From an uncultured Chryseobacterium sp. (GTDB taxonomy: Bacteria > Bacteroidota > Bacteroidia > Flavobacteriales > Weeksellaceae), in assembly GCA_913775525.1 (NCBI GenBank), contig CAJYLH010000036.1:124001-188000 (forward strand): DNA of 64,000 bases, written 5' to 3'. Shown here in pieces: positions 35,616 through 45,361 of the stretch. A model generated the notes under the pieces. It was not told the origin of the DNA, did no database searches, and was given only the letters and a program-made list of their open reading frames with translations. The position numbers and the translations under genes were made by a program. Within the stretch, counting starts at the first letter, position 1, and each line of letters starts with the position of its first letter.

Positions 35616-36131
35616 TCAGTTCACCACTTTGATCCCGTTAGCCACAAACCTGATTTCTTCTTTGGGCTGGGTAATGGCATCGATTTCTGATTGTGGTTTT
35701 TTGGCATCTTCTGCATAGTGCTTCTGTTCGTCAACGGAAGTAACTTTTCTCTCTGCACTTCCTTCCAGTACCACATTTTTACCTTTCAGAGCAGTAGGGA
35801 CGAAAAATGCATAGTCTTTCATCTTAACAAAGAACTGGGAGTTATCTTCCGTCTCAATAGTCAGCCAGCATCCTTTTTTATCACATACATCGGTTACCTT
35901 GCCTTTGATGGCAACGTTTTCTACCTTCTTGTTATCCTTCTTCAGTTTTTTATTGAGTTTTTCTACGCTGATCGCTTTTGATTCTACAGACGCATTGACT
36001 GCGGACCCGTATGTATCACCAACCATAGCATTACCGGAAGGCGGTCCCATTTTCTTTTGTGAAGATTCCTGTGAAAAAGCCAGTGCCGAAACACTCAGGG
36101 CAGCGGCAAACAGTACTGCTTTATATTTCAT
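35616..36131 (-). CDS. DUF4920 domain-containing protein
   Basis: A 171-residue exported protein. The signal peptide is residues 1-20 (ending ALAFSQ). The body carries the DUF4920 core: AIKGKVTDVCDKKGCWLTIE (two Cys, Gly-Cys-Trp) and a beta-rich end with KEEIRFVANGIKVV. The family resembles OB-fold proteins and has no proven function. Its own promoter box lies upstream. Confidence 0.85.
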   Translation of the reverse strand: MKYKAVLFAAALSVSALAFSQESSQKKMGPPSGNAMVGDTYGSAVNASVESKAISVEKLNKKLKKDNKKVENVAIKGKVTDVCDKKGCWLTIETEDNSQFFVKMKDYAFFVPTALKGKNVVLEGSAERKVTSVDEQKHYAEDAKKPQSEIDAITQPKEEIRFVANGIKVVN

Positions 36132-36145
36132 GTTTAATATTTTTT

Positions 36146-36153
36146 CAAAAATA
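36146..36153 (-). promoter_or_regulatory. -7 box for the DUF4920 gene
   Basis: TATTTTTG on the minus strand, 14 nt before the start codon. Confidence 0.6.
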
Positions 36154-36213
36154 CTAATAAAATTTGAATCTCAATCTCAATAACAGATTGATAAAAAACA
36201 TTCCATAATTGTT

Positions 36214-36221
36214 TATATTTG
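36214..36221 (+). promoter_or_regulatory. -7 box for the amino acid permease
   Basis: TATATTTG, 16 nt before the start codon. Confidence 0.65.
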
Positions 36222-36237
36222 GCACCTATATCTGAAT

Positions 36238-37653
36238 ATGCATAAAAAACTAAAACTTTGGGACGCCGTCATGCTCGTTATGGGATCTATGATCGGGAGC
36301 GGAATATTTATTGTAAGTGCCGACATCATGAGGAACCTGGGCTCCGGATTCTGGCTTATTGTGGTCTGGATCATTACCGGTATCATGACGGTTGCCGCAG
36401 CCATCAGTTACGGCGAACTTTCGGCATTATTCCCTAAAGCCGGCGGACAATATACTTACCTGAAAGAAATTTTCGGGAAAAAAATGGGATTCTTATATGG
36501 GTGGGGACTATTCACCGTTATCCAGACCGGTACCATTGCGGCAGTTGCCGTTGCTTTCGGGAAATATACCGCCTACCTGATCCCGGCGCTCAATGACGCA
36601 GCACCCATTTTCCAGAGCGGGGAATTCAAGATTACCTGGATACAGATCGTAGCGATACTCGTGATCCTGTTGCTCACCTACATCAATACGCGTGGCGTAG
36701 AAAGCGGCAAGCTGCTGCAGAATATATTTACCGGCTCTAAAATCCTGGCTTTGCTGGGTCTTATTGCCGCCGGGTTCTTTTTCGTGAATGTTTCGCATCT
36801 TTCGGAAAATTTCAGCTTTGGCTGGGATGCATTCAATAACATCAGAAAGGATGCACTTGGAAATCTTACCCATTACGGCTGGGAACAGATCGGCGGCATG
36901 ACTTTGCTGGGTGGGATCGCCGCTGCTATGGTAGGCTCAGTATTCAGCTCCGTGGCCTGGGAAAGCGTGACCTTCGTATCAGGGGAGATTGATAATCCCA
37001 AAAAGAATGTGGTAAAATCCATGATCTACGGGACTTCTGCCGTGATGGTTTTATACATCGCTGCGAATGTGGTCTATCTTAATGCGCTGGACAGGGATAC
37101 CGTGGCATTTGCCGCTAATGACAGGGTAGCAGTGGCTGCGTCACAGAATATTTTCGGAAGCGCAGGCACCATTATTATTGCCCTTCTGGTAATGGTCTCC
37201 ACTTTCGGTTGTAACAACGGATTAATCCTTGCCGGGGCACGGGTTTTTCAGACCATGGCCAGGGACGGGATGTTTTTCAGGTCCGCTGCAGAAAACAATA
37301 GCAATGAAGTTCCGGGCAACGCACTGTGGATGCAAGGCCTTTGGGCATCATTGTTATGCCTGAGCGGGCAGTATGGAAACCTTCTGGATATGATTTCTTT
37401 CGTTATCGTGCTGTTCTATATGATTACGGTCTTCGGGGTGATTTACCTGAGGATTAAACAGCCGGAACTGCCAAGGCCGTATAAAACATGGCTATATCCT
37501 GTAACGCCTGTTGTATACCTCATCATCGGGACAGGTTTCTGCATTTTATTGCTGATCTATAAGCAGCAGTACACCTGGCCAGGTTTTATCATCGTCTTGC
37601 TGGGACTTCCGGTTTATTACCTGATCAACCGGAAACCATCCTCTTCTGAATAA
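36238..37653 (+). CDS. APC-family amino acid permease
   Basis: A 471-residue cytoplasmic-membrane transporter with about 12 helices. The N-terminal KLWDAVMLVMGSMIGSGIFIVSADI contains the Gly-Ser-Gly unwound substrate loop of the APC fold, followed by GGQYTYLKEIFG. It is closest to LAT/SteT-like amino acid antiporters by this start; the substrate is not visible. A shared terminator separates it from the convergent cyanophycinase. Confidence 0.92.
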   Translation: MHKKLKLWDAVMLVMGSMIGSGIFIVSADIMRNLGSGFWLIVVWIITGIMTVAAAISYGELSALFPKAGGQYTYLKEIFGKKMGFLYGWGLFTVIQTGTIAAVAVAFGKYTAYLIPALNDAAPIFQSGEFKITWIQIVAILVILLLTYINTRGVESGKLLQNIFTGSKILALLGLIAAGFFFVNVSHLSENFSFGWDAFNNIRKDALGNLTHYGWEQIGGMTLLGGIAAAMVGSVFSSVAWESVTFVSGEIDNPKKNVVKSMIYGTSAVMVLYIAANVVYLNALDRDTVAFAANDRVAVAASQNIFGSAGTIIIALLVMVSTFGCNNGLILAGARVFQTMARDGMFFRSAAENNSNEVPGNALWMQGLWASLLCLSGQYGNLLDMISFVIVLFYMITVFGVIYLRIKQPELPRPYKTWLYPVTPVVYLIIGTGFCILLLIYKQQYTWPGFIIVLLGLPVYYLINRKPSSSE

Positions 37654-37656
37654 TAT

Positions 37657-37690
37657 AAAAACTGCTGACCTTGGTCAGCAGTTTTCGCTT
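37657..37690. terminator. bidirectional terminator between permease and cyanophycinase
   Basis: AAAACTGCTGA / TCAGCAGTTTT stem with a short loop; T or A runs lie on both sides. The minus-strand stop codon lies inside it. Confidence 0.75.
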
Positions 37691-38527
37691 TTATCTCCTT
37701 TAAAAGCTCCGGTATCCAGATTCAGGATACAGTCGTCTGTAAGGATATGCACTTTGAGGTTTTCAGCATAGACCGGGCATCCTTTACTCACAAATTCAAT
37801 ATTGGTTTGCCCGATCTCGCCGGCGCTGATCACGACCACCATTCCTGAACCTTTACAGGTAGCTGTTGCACCTGCTTCTATGAGCAATGCTGTATCTTCC
37901 CCTATACCCAGTCCCCAGCATTCCTTATGGAGCATTACCGCATGGGCTAGCCGGCCGAACCTGCCGCGGTGCACAAAGTGGGTGTTCACAATACAGTTTT
38001 TGATAAAACCGAGTCCTGAGGAAATTTCAATATCATCCTTCAAAATAGCTTCACCATTTTCTGCTTCACAGATCACGATTTCGGGAATACACATGGCTCC
38101 GGCACTGGTCCCGGCAATCATAAAATCTTCCTCATGCTGGTATTTTTCATACAGAAGGTCGCTGATTTCCGAATTCTTAAGGGTATCGCATACTTTAGCC
38201 TGGTCACCGCCTGTGAAGAATACCGTTTTGGCGGCTCTGATCCTATCCATATATTCTTTTTCATGCTCTGAATCCGTTTCAGTGATATGAATAAATCCGA
38301 AATTGCTGTATCCGATCTCGTTGAAGGTCTTCCTGTAAGTATCCCGCATACTTTCCGGCTCCGAACTGGCAGTTGTGATAACTTCTATACGGTCATCTTT
38401 CCTGGTGATCAGGTCTTTGAGGATCTCATGGGGGGAAGAAATTATGGTTTTTATCTTCCATCTCCGAAGAAGATCCGTGACGGTCTTCCTTTCCACCAAT
38501 AATCAATAATCTTCCTTTGGGAACCAT
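37675..38527 (-). CDS. cyanophycinase-like S51 peptidase, N-terminal frameshift
   Basis: Serine peptidase family S51 (cyanophycinase) that cuts beta-Asp-Arg polymer or isoaspartyl peptides. FFTGGDQ and GTSAGAMCIPE (nucleophile Ser) are intact in the long frame. The true start appears to be ATG 38527, giving MVPKGRLLIIGGKEDRHG, a typical family N-terminus, but the frame hits a TGA at 38426-38428. A 6-base G run (38430-38435, plus strand) is the likely site of a single-base indel: removing one base rejoins it to SPHEILKDL. Without it, translation from TTG 38499 lacks the family start. Confidence 0.82.
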
Positions 38528-38592
38528 AATAATAGTTTTTAATGTGCAAAATCACAGAACAAGTTTGGGACCAGCCATTCTGAGGCTGTGGT

Positions 38593-38607
38593 ATTTGTAG
38601 TACAAAT
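38593..38607. promoter_or_regulatory. 15-bp palindrome upstream of tssE
   Basis: ATTTGTA-G-TACAAAT is a perfect inverted repeat about 106 bp before the tssE start. It may be an operator; no regulator is assigned. Confidence 0.4.
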
Positions 38608-38712
38608 GATGGGTCTCTCAGAGAATATTTCTGTTACGGCCTTCTTTAATTATCCGAATTTGCTTAACTTGGTATTCCATTTTGCTATGACAGATCAATA
38701 AAAACACAGTTT

Positions 38713-39153
38713 ATGGACACACCCAATTACAGAATGCCTTTTGTCCCGTCTACCCTGATGACGGAAGGCGGCAGTATAGATACCTGCGACATGGGCGAAA
38801 GCATTGCCCACAACATTATGCTGCTCATTACGACTAAAAAGGGAGAGAACAGATATGATGACAATTATGGCAATGATGTCTGGAACCTTGAGTTTGATAA
38901 CGGCGTTACCAGTGCGGTATGGGAAAGCATCTTTGTGAAAAGCCTCAAACGGCAGATCCAGGAATATGAACCCCGCATCGTTCAGCCCCAGGTTGATGCC
39001 CACATCCAGTTCGTAGAGCATAATTACGATACCAAAGAGCATACGGAGATCAAAAAGAAAGTAAAAATTGCGATCAATGCCAAAATGGAGTCCAGCGGCG
39101 AACGCTTCACTTTTTCCACCGAGCTGTTCCTGAGCCCGATGTCCATCGATTAA
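38713..39153 (+). CDS. tssE: T6SS baseplate protein TssE (gp25-like)
   Basis: Baseplate wedge component of a contractile injection system, equivalent to phage T4 gp25. The 146 residues carry NRYDDNYGNDVW (the gp25 RxxxxFG-W region), and the conserved EPRI motif in EYEPRIVQPQVD. In Bacteroidota this fits the type VI subtype iii machinery. tssF follows after 23 nt. Confidence 0.85.
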   Translation: MDTPNYRMPFVPSTLMTEGGSIDTCDMGESIAHNIMLLITTKKGENRYDDNYGNDVWNLEFDNGVTSAVWESIFVKSLKRQIQEYEPRIVQPQVDAHIQFVEHNYDTKEHTEIKKKVKIAINAKMESSGERFTFSTELFLSPMSID

Positions 39154-39176
39154 TATTCCACCACATTTATATTGAT

Positions 39177-41051
39177 ATGAATTTAGATCAGAATATCTAT
39201 TCCAAAGAATCTGTAAAAGCCAGAATGCTTCAGAATGCTACCAAAGTATGGGGACTGAAGAGCCCGCAGTCTCTTGACCCTTTTGTCAAGCTGCTCATTG
39301 ATGCATTCAGCACCGAGGTTTTTAAAGCCAATAATGAAATTCAGACCGTTAATGCACGGATCCTGGAAAAGATGGCCAAGCTGCTTACCCCATCCATCTA
39401 TACCCATCCGCTTCCGGCCCATGCTGTAGCTTTTACCCATCCGCAGGAATCTTCGGAACTTTTGCTGGAGCATACGGAATTTTTCTTCAGGAAGCAGATG
39501 ACATCCACCATAAAATCAGAATCGGATAAGCAGATCAATATTCCTTTTACGCCGGTAGGCAATGTCAGGATCCATAAAATGCAGACGGCAGTGATGTTTG
39601 TAGGGAATACCTGTTACAGCATCGATGAACGGCTGAACAAAATTCCTGTCGCAAGGTTCCAGGGCAGGCCTGAAGATTACCGCAAAGTGACGATAGGGAT
39701 TGATGCCTCTAAATACATCAGTGAAAACTTTCCTAAATCGCTTAGTATATTCTGCTCAAACCCTGCTTTTGAACACCTGGATTTTGTCTACAAGCTGCTT
39801 CCGTATATTACCGTGAAGGCTAATGGAAATCCGCTCTTCGTGAAAGAAGGCATCACATACCTTAAAGGCCAGCAGGCAGAAGGCTATGAGCAGATGTTCC
39901 ATGAGCAGTCCATTAAGGTAAAGACCGTTCAGGATATCCAGAGCATTTACCGGCATAAATTCATAGAAATAACCGGAATCTCAGACAGCCTGATTTCAGA
40001 AGCGGGAACCCTTCCGCAGAACCTGGATTTCCTTGATTATAAAGACGAGATCCTGAAATACCTCGAAGGAAAACGCTGCCTGTGGCTGACTTTTGAATTT
40101 CCGCCGCAGTTCTCCGCCGAAATCCTGGATAATTTCTCCTTTGTACTGAATGCTTTCCCGGTCTATAACCGTGGCTGGAAGAAAACGGAATACAGCCTGG
40201 ATATTATGGGCAATAATATTCCGCTGGTGACAGATGAAGGCGAACATTTCTTGTATGTAGACGAAGTGCAGGACGGCGAGGGGAGAAAGTACAAGGAAAT
40301 TCCATTCACGCCGGGAGACCAGCTCAGTAAAGGATTGTATACCGTGAGAAAGGGCGGAATGGAACGTTTTACCAACAGGAATGCGGTAGACATGATCGCC
40401 AACGTCCTTGAACTGACACGGGATGAAATTGCCGCTTTCTCACTCCTGAACCGGGATAATGTAAAAGGCATTCTGAGCGAAATGTCAGACAAAATGAAAT
40501 CCATGGTCCAGAAAGTAAATAATGCCAAAAGAAACATCAGGCAGGAACTCAATTATGTGATCATGGAGCCCGTTGAAAAAACAGACCACACCTACGCTGC
40601 ATTCTGGGTAACGCACTGTACACTGGCCAATCATATGCGACCGGGAACGGAACTCTCCAACCAGCTGAAGTCCCAATCCCTGGTACTTCTTACGGAAACC
40701 ATCGGCGGCGCAGAAGAACAGAAAGGTTCAGACAGTATTCAGGCCTACCGGTACGCGCTGACCACAAGGGACAAGATCATTTCCCTGGAAGATGTGAAAA
40801 GCTACTGCAGGATGATGCTGAAAGACGAGCTGAGGGAAGTACGCGTAAAAAGAGGAACCATGATCAGCAATAAACCTAAGGAAGGATTTATAAGGACGGT
40901 GGAAGTGGAAATCATTCCGCAGAACTATACCTTTTACGGAAGGGGCTACTGGGAAAATATGGCCCACATTTTGCGAAACCAGATCGTATCCAAAGCCATT
41001 GACGGAATCGAATACCGTGTTACCGTTTCCAATGAGGACGCGGAATTGTAA
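39177..41051 (+). CDS. tssF: T6SS baseplate protein TssF (VasA-like)
   Basis: Large wedge protein of the type VI baseplate, 624 residues, close to the TssF norm. It starts with a segment typical of TssF (AFSTEVFKANNEIQTVNARILEKMAKLLTPSIYTHPLPAHAVA), which holds the conserved Pro-Ala-His-Ala region, and ends YTFYGRGYWENMAHILRNQIVSKAIDGIEYRV. No tssG, tssK, tssB or tssC gene is in the window. Confidence 0.82.
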   Translation: MNLDQNIYSKESVKARMLQNATKVWGLKSPQSLDPFVKLLIDAFSTEVFKANNEIQTVNARILEKMAKLLTPSIYTHPLPAHAVAFTHPQESSELLLEHTEFFFRKQMTSTIKSESDKQINIPFTPVGNVRIHKMQTAVMFVGNTCYSIDERLNKIPVARFQGRPEDYRKVTIGIDASKYISENFPKSLSIFCSNPAFEHLDFVYKLLPYITVKANGNPLFVKEGITYLKGQQAEGYEQMFHEQSIKVKTVQDIQSIYRHKFIEITGISDSLISEAGTLPQNLDFLDYKDEILKYLEGKRCLWLTFEFPPQFSAEILDNFSFVLNAFPVYNRGWKKTEYSLDIMGNNIPLVTDEGEHFLYVDEVQDGEGRKYKEIPFTPGDQLSKGLYTVRKGGMERFTNRNAVDMIANVLELTRDEIAAFSLLNRDNVKGILSEMSDKMKSMVQKVNNAKRNIRQELNYVIMEPVEKTDHTYAAFWVTHCTLANHMRPGTELSNQLKSQSLVLLTETIGGAEEQKGSDSIQAYRYALTTRDKIISLEDVKSYCRMMLKDELREVRVKRGTMISNKPKEGFIRTVEVEIIPQNYTFYGRGYWENMAHILRNQIVSKAIDGIEYRVTVSNEDAEL

Positions 41052-41079
41052 AAACAGAATTTCAACCTAAATATCACAT

Positions 41080-42006
41080 ATGAAAAAACTAATGATGCTT
41101 GCCGTAGCACTGTCGCTGAGCGCTGTGCCGGTAAGCTGTAAAAAAGAAATCGGAAAATTGGGGAGTACGGTCCTCAGCGGAGGGAAAAATGAAGCGGATG
41201 CCGTCATCGGTTTTAACAATGATTTCCTGGATTCCTACAGAATGACTTCTGATCATGTGGAAAGCATCATGAAATATGCTGATGCCGCCGTAACGAAAGC
41301 CAAAGGGGGAGATGTACTGATCATGCCGATGGTCACCCGATCACTGGACTATGCCATCAGTAAAATCAAAGAGGTGCCTTCCGGATTTGACAAAAACAAA
41401 GCTGCCATCGAAAAAGATTTCCAGACCTATAAAGCTAAAAAGGAAAACATCGACAAAAAGTTTGAGGAGCTCAAATCTTATATGAGTGCTGAAGACTTCA
41501 AGGATGACAAAGGAGCAAAGTCCGAGACGCTCAACCAGGAGATCCAGGCTGAAGCACAGGTGCTGTTTGAGACAGGAGAACGTATTATAACCAATATCAA
41601 GCCTGCAACGGATGCTGCTGAGGAAACCATCCTGAAAGATCATCCGATGAAGGAGTATATTATCTCTTCCAAAAAAGTGATGAATGCACTGGACAGTGCA
41701 TATGACACCCTGAATAAACAGTATGAAAGCGGTTTCAATGCCGCAGAAGCCCAGAAGAAGTATGATGAACTGGCTGCCGCTGTTGAGCAGAATTCCAAAC
41801 TTGATTTTAAGGTAAGCAATACCATGTATACCCACAAGAAGAGTAATTTTGAAAGTGTCAACAAAAATGCCGAGAGCTTCCTGGATACCTACAGAAGAAT
41901 GATGAGGAATGCCAAGGATTCAGGAAAGATTTCGGAAAGTGATATCCGCAGCATCGGTTATGCTTATGATGCTGTACTGAATTCTTATAACATCTTTGTA
42001 AAATAG
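41080..42006 (+). CDS. lipoprotein, DUF3829-like, in the tssEF operon
   Basis: A 308-residue lipoprotein with lipobox PVSC (Cys20). The rest is helical, with repeated Asn/Tyr-containing helices such as VIGFNNDFLDSYRMTSDHVES and AVLNSYNIFVK, resembling the DUF3829 family of long helical lipoproteins. It follows tssF after 28 nt, so the three may be one transcript. A link to the T6SS envelope anchor is inferred from position only. Confidence 0.65.
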   Translation: MKKLMMLAVALSLSAVPVSCKKEIGKLGSTVLSGGKNEADAVIGFNNDFLDSYRMTSDHVESIMKYADAAVTKAKGGDVLIMPMVTRSLDYAISKIKEVPSGFDKNKAAIEKDFQTYKAKKENIDKKFEELKSYMSAEDFKDDKGAKSETLNQEIQAEAQVLFETGERIITNIKPATDAAEETILKDHPMKEYIISSKKVMNALDSAYDTLNKQYESGFNAAEAQKKYDELAAAVEQNSKLDFKVSNTMYTHKKSNFESVNKNAESFLDTYRRMMRNAKDSGKISESDIRSIGYAYDAVLNSYNIFVK

Positions 42007-42026
42007 CACATTTGAAAAAAATTAGG

Positions 42027-42054
42027 GCCGGTGATTTTCACCGGCATTTTTTTT
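42027..42054 (+). terminator. terminator of the tssEF operon
   Basis: GCCGGTG / CACCGGC stem, five-base loop, then T8. Confidence 0.88.
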
Positions 42055-42168
42055 GAATGGTCAATGATATTTTCCCCTTCGAACAGCAGCAGGCACTACG
42101 GTCATAGAATGTGTTAATGGCTTTAATTCATAACGCTTTTTAACACAAAAGATTCCATAAAAAATCCG

Positions 42169-42176
42169 TAATTTTG
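42169..42176 (+). promoter_or_regulatory. -7 box for uvrA
   Basis: TAATTTTG, an exact TAnnTTTG match, 35 nt before the start codon. No LexA-type site is evident. Confidence 0.6.
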
Positions 42177-42211
42177 CGCTGCGTGATTTTAAGGTAAGAT
42201 CGCCACAAATT

Positions 42212-45040
42212 ATGAGCAAATCAACAGAATATATTGAAGTTTACGGAGCCCGTGAACACAACCTGAAAAACATCAATGTTAAAATCCCCCGCAATGAGCT
42301 GGTAGTCATTACCGGACTTTCGGGAAGCGGGAAATCATCATTGGCATTTGATACCATTTTTGCCGAAGGCCAGCGCCGGTATATCGAAACCTTCTCTGCC
42401 TATGCACGGCAGTTCTTAGGTGGTCTCGAGCGTCCGGACGTGGATAAAATCGAAGGTCTTTCCCCGGTGATTGCCATTGAGCAAAAGACAACCAATAAAA
42501 ATCCAAGGTCTACCGTAGGAACCGTTACGGAACTGTATGACTTCCTGAGATTGCTTTTTGCAAGAGTCTCCGATGCATATTCCCTGTCTACCGGGAAAAA
42601 ACTGGTCAGTTACACGGAAGACCAGATCCTGGATGCTATTAAAGAAAACTATCAGGGAGAAAAGATCATGCTGATGGCTCCTGTGATCCGTTCCAGGAAA
42701 GGGCACTACCATGAGCTCTTCGTACAGATGGCTAAAAAAGGATACGGACAGGCCAGGATTGACGGTGAACTCCAGGATATCGAATATGACCTGAAACTCG
42801 ACCGTTATAAAACCCATGATATCGATATTGTGATCGACCGTTGGATTATCGGGGAAAGCGCTTCCGAAGCCAGAATGGAAAAGTCACTGCGTACGGCGAT
42901 GGATATGGGTGAGGGAATTATCGGGATCCAGAAACTGGGAAGCAGCGATATTGAATATTTTTCCAAAAACCTGATGGATGCAGAAACAGGTCATTCACTG
43001 GCGCTGCCTGAACCGAATACCTTTTCGTTCAACTCGCCTAAGGGAAGCTGCCCGTCCTGCAAAGGTCTGGGAACAATCAAAAAGATCAATACGGATTATT
43101 TCGTAGACAATCCTAAATTATCCGTTAACCAGGGAGGATTGCTTCCGCTGGAGGATATCAAATCCAATAAATGGATCCTTACGCAGATTAAAAACATCCT
43201 TGAAATTTTCGGGCTTGGACTGGCTACGCCTATCCAGGATATTCCAGAAGAGGCACTGGATTATATATATAACGGATGCCATAAGGAATTCAACAAAGAC
43301 CTGAAGTATGCGGGCATTACCAAGAAGATCAAGATCAGTTTTGACGGCCTTATTTCTTTTATGGAAGAAATCATCGACGAAAAAGATTCCTATGAAGCCG
43401 TGATGCTGGAAAGGCATTTCACCACAGAAGAAACCTGTCCTGAATGCAAAGGTACGCGTTTGCAGGCATCGAGCCTTAGCTTTAAGATCGACGGTAAAAA
43501 TATTGCTGAAGTAAACGCACTGAGCCTTTCGGATCTTAAAGAATGGCTGAGTGATGTTAAAGGGACGTTTTCTGAAAAAAAACAGATCATCGCGCATGAA
43601 ATCCTGAAAGAAATTGAAACCAGGCTCCAGTTCCTTCTTGATGTAGGATTGGATTACCTCAGTCTCAGCAGAAGTTCCAGGACTCTATCCGGAGGAGAAT
43701 CCCAGAGGATCCGTCTGGCAACGCAGATCGGTTCCCAACTTGTCAACGTACTGTACATTCTTGATGAACCGAGTATCGGGCTGCACCAGCGGGACAACGA
43801 ACGCCTGATCAATTCCCTGAAAAATCTCCGGGATATTGGAAACTCTGTCCTGGTTGTAGAACATGACAAAGATATGATCCTGGAAGCGGATGAGGTATTG
43901 GATGTAGGTCCGAGAGCCGGTAAATTTGGGGGTGAGATCCTGTGGCAGGGTAAGCCTAAGGATCTGGTGAAGGCAGATACCATTACAGCGCAGTATATCA
44001 ACGGAAAAAGGAAAATAGAGATTCCTGCGGAAAGGAGAGCAGGAAGCGGCAAGCATATCATCCTGAAAGGAGCGAGCGGTAACAACCTTAAAAATGTTAC
44101 CCTGAATGTTCCGTTAGGAAAACTGGTGGTCGTAACGGGAATTTCCGGAAGCGGAAAATCATCCCTGATCAATGGGACACTCTATCCGATCCTTAACAAA
44201 CATTTTTACCGTGCGGTTCAGGAACCGCTGCCGTACAAATCCATTGAAGGGCTGGAACATATTGACAAAATTGTAGATGTAGACCAGACCCCGATCGGAA
44301 GAACTCCGCGTTCCAATCCGGCAACCTATACCGGAATGTTTACCGATATCCGGAACCTGTTCTCGGAGCTTCCTGAAAGCAAAATCCGCGGATACAAACC
44401 GGGAAGGTTTTCCTTCAATGTAAAAGGGGGGAGATGCGAAACCTGTCAGGGCGGCGGACTGAAAGTAATTGAAATGAACTTCCTGCCGGATGTCTATGTG
44501 CATTGTGAAACCTGCAACGGAAAACGATTCAACAGGGAAACCCTGGAAGTTCGGTATAAAGGTAAATCGATTTCTGACGTCCTGGATATGACCATTGATG
44601 AAGCCGTAGAATTCTTCCAGCCGATTCCAAAGATTTTCGCCAGGGTAAAAACCTTACAGGATGTTGGTTTAGGATATATTACTTTAGGACAGCAGTCAAC
44701 CACATTATCCGGTGGGGAAGCGCAGAGGATCAAACTGGCTACGGAACTGGCCAAGCGCCAGACCGGGAATACGCTGTACATCCTGGACGAACCTACCACA
44801 GGGCTTCATTTTGAGGATGTGAAGATTCTGATGGATGCCATTAATCAGCTGGTCTCCTTAGGGAATTCATTCATCATCATCGAACATAATATGGACGTGA
44901 TTAAACTGGCAGACCATATTATTGATGTAGGGCCCGAAGGCGGAAAGCATGGCGGGCAGATTGTAGCGCAGGGAACCCCGGAAGAAATCATAAAATCAAA
45001 GAAAAGCCTGACAGGAAAGTTTTTGAAAAGGGAACTGTAA
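42212..45040 (+). CDS. uvrA: excinuclease ABC subunit UvrA
   Basis: Damage-recognition ATPase of nucleotide excision repair. The 942 residues contain two ABC-type ATPase modules: Walker [10 protein letters not shown] (about 35-43) and GISGSGKSS (about 640), ABC signatures [11 protein letters not shown] and [11 protein letters not shown], and two zinc modules (CPSCKGLG plus CPECKGTR, and CETCQGGG plus CETCNGKR). Normal length. Confidence 0.98.
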   Translation: MSKSTEYIEVYGAREHNLKNINVKIPRNELVVITGLSGSGKSSLAFDTIFAEGQRRYIETFSAYARQFLGGLERPDVDKIEGLSPVIAIEQKTTNKNPRSTVGTVTELYDFLRLLFARVSDAYSLSTGKKLVSYTEDQILDAIKENYQGEKIMLMAPVIRSRKGHYHELFVQMAKKGYGQARIDGELQDIEYDLKLDRYKTHDIDIVIDRWIIGESASEARMEKSLRTAMDMGEGIIGIQKLGSSDIEYFSKNLMDAETGHSLALPEPNTFSFNSPKGSCPSCKGLGTIKKINTDYFVDNPKLSVNQGGLLPLEDIKSNKWILTQIKNILEIFGLGLATPIQDIPEEALDYIYNGCHKEFNKDLKYAGITKKIKISFDGLISFMEEIIDEKDSYEAVMLERHFTTEETCPECKGTRLQASSLSFKIDGKNIAEVNALSLSDLKEWLSDVKGTFSEKKQIIAHEILKEIETRLQFLLDVGLDYLSLSRSSRTLSGGESQRIRLATQIGSQLVNVLYILDEPSIGLHQRDNERLINSLKNLRDIGNSVLVVEHDKDMILEADEVLDVGPRAGKFGGEILWQGKPKDLVKADTITAQYINGKRKIEIPAERRAGSGKHIILKGASGNNLKNVTLNVPLGKLVVVTGISGSGKSSLINGTLYPILNKHFYRAVQEPLPYKSIEGLEHIDKIVDVDQTPIGRTPRSNPATYTGMFTDIRNLFSELPESKIRGYKPGRFSFNVKGGRCETCQGGGLKVIEMNFLPDVYVHCETCNGKRFNRETLEVRYKGKSISDVLDMTIDEAVEFFQPIPKIFARVKTLQDVGLGYITLGQQSTTLSGGEAQRIKLATELAKRQTGNTLYILDEPTTGLHFEDVKILMDAINQLVSLGNSFIIIEHNMDVIKLADHIIDVGPEGGKHGGQIVAQGTPEEIIKSKKSLTGKFLKREL

Positions 45041-45064
45041 ATCATTCTTTTTAAATAATCATAC

Positions 45065-45092
45065 AAAGCTCGACATCATGTTGAGCTTTTGT
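45065..45092 (+). terminator. terminator after uvrA
   Basis: AAAGCTCGACA / TGTTGAGCTTT stem (one G-T pair) with TCA loop, then TTGTTTTAA. Confidence 0.8.
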
Positions 45093-45173
45093 TTTAATTA
45101 AATATTTTAATTTTAAAAACAATAATTAGATATAATTTTCGTTTAATCATTGCAAATCATTCAATCAAAACTT

Positions 45174-45308
45174 ATGAAAAATCTGAAAAAGCTTAACAAA
45201 GAACAATTGAAATCCGTTTACGGAGGTGAGCCGAAGAAATACTGTGTATTTTGTGAAAGGCTCAACAAACTGGTATGCAGCGAAGCTCATATCGTTCAGT
45301 GTCCTTAA
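45174..45308 (+). CDS. 44-residue double-glycine leader peptide (bacteriocin-like)
   Basis: The reading frame encodes 44 residues: an 18-residue leader with Leu/Lys periodicity ending in the double-glycine cleavage site (KLNKEQLKSVYGG), then a 26-residue core starting EPKKYCVFCERL with four cysteines (24, 27, 35 and 43). This is the layout of bacteriocin-type signal peptides processed by C39-peptidase ABC exporters. No exporter or modifying enzyme is nearby. The gene has its own strong terminator. Confidence 0.78.
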   Translation: MKNLKKLNKEQLKSVYGGEPKKYCVFCERLNKLVCSEAHIVQCP

Positions 45309-45312
45309 AAAC

Positions 45313-45347
45313 AAAAGGCTGCTTTGAATTTCAAGGCAGCCTTTTTT
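45313..45347 (+). terminator. terminator after the leader peptide gene
   Basis: AAGGCTGC / GCAGCCTT stem extended with TTTG/CAAG pairs, followed by TTTTTT. Confidence 0.88.
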
Positions 45348-45361
45348 ATGATCAACGAATT

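Noticed and set aside
35439-35690. plus-strand frame between M14 and DUF4920 genes
   Set aside because: It runs through the terminator and the 3' end of the DUF4920 gene; shadow frame.
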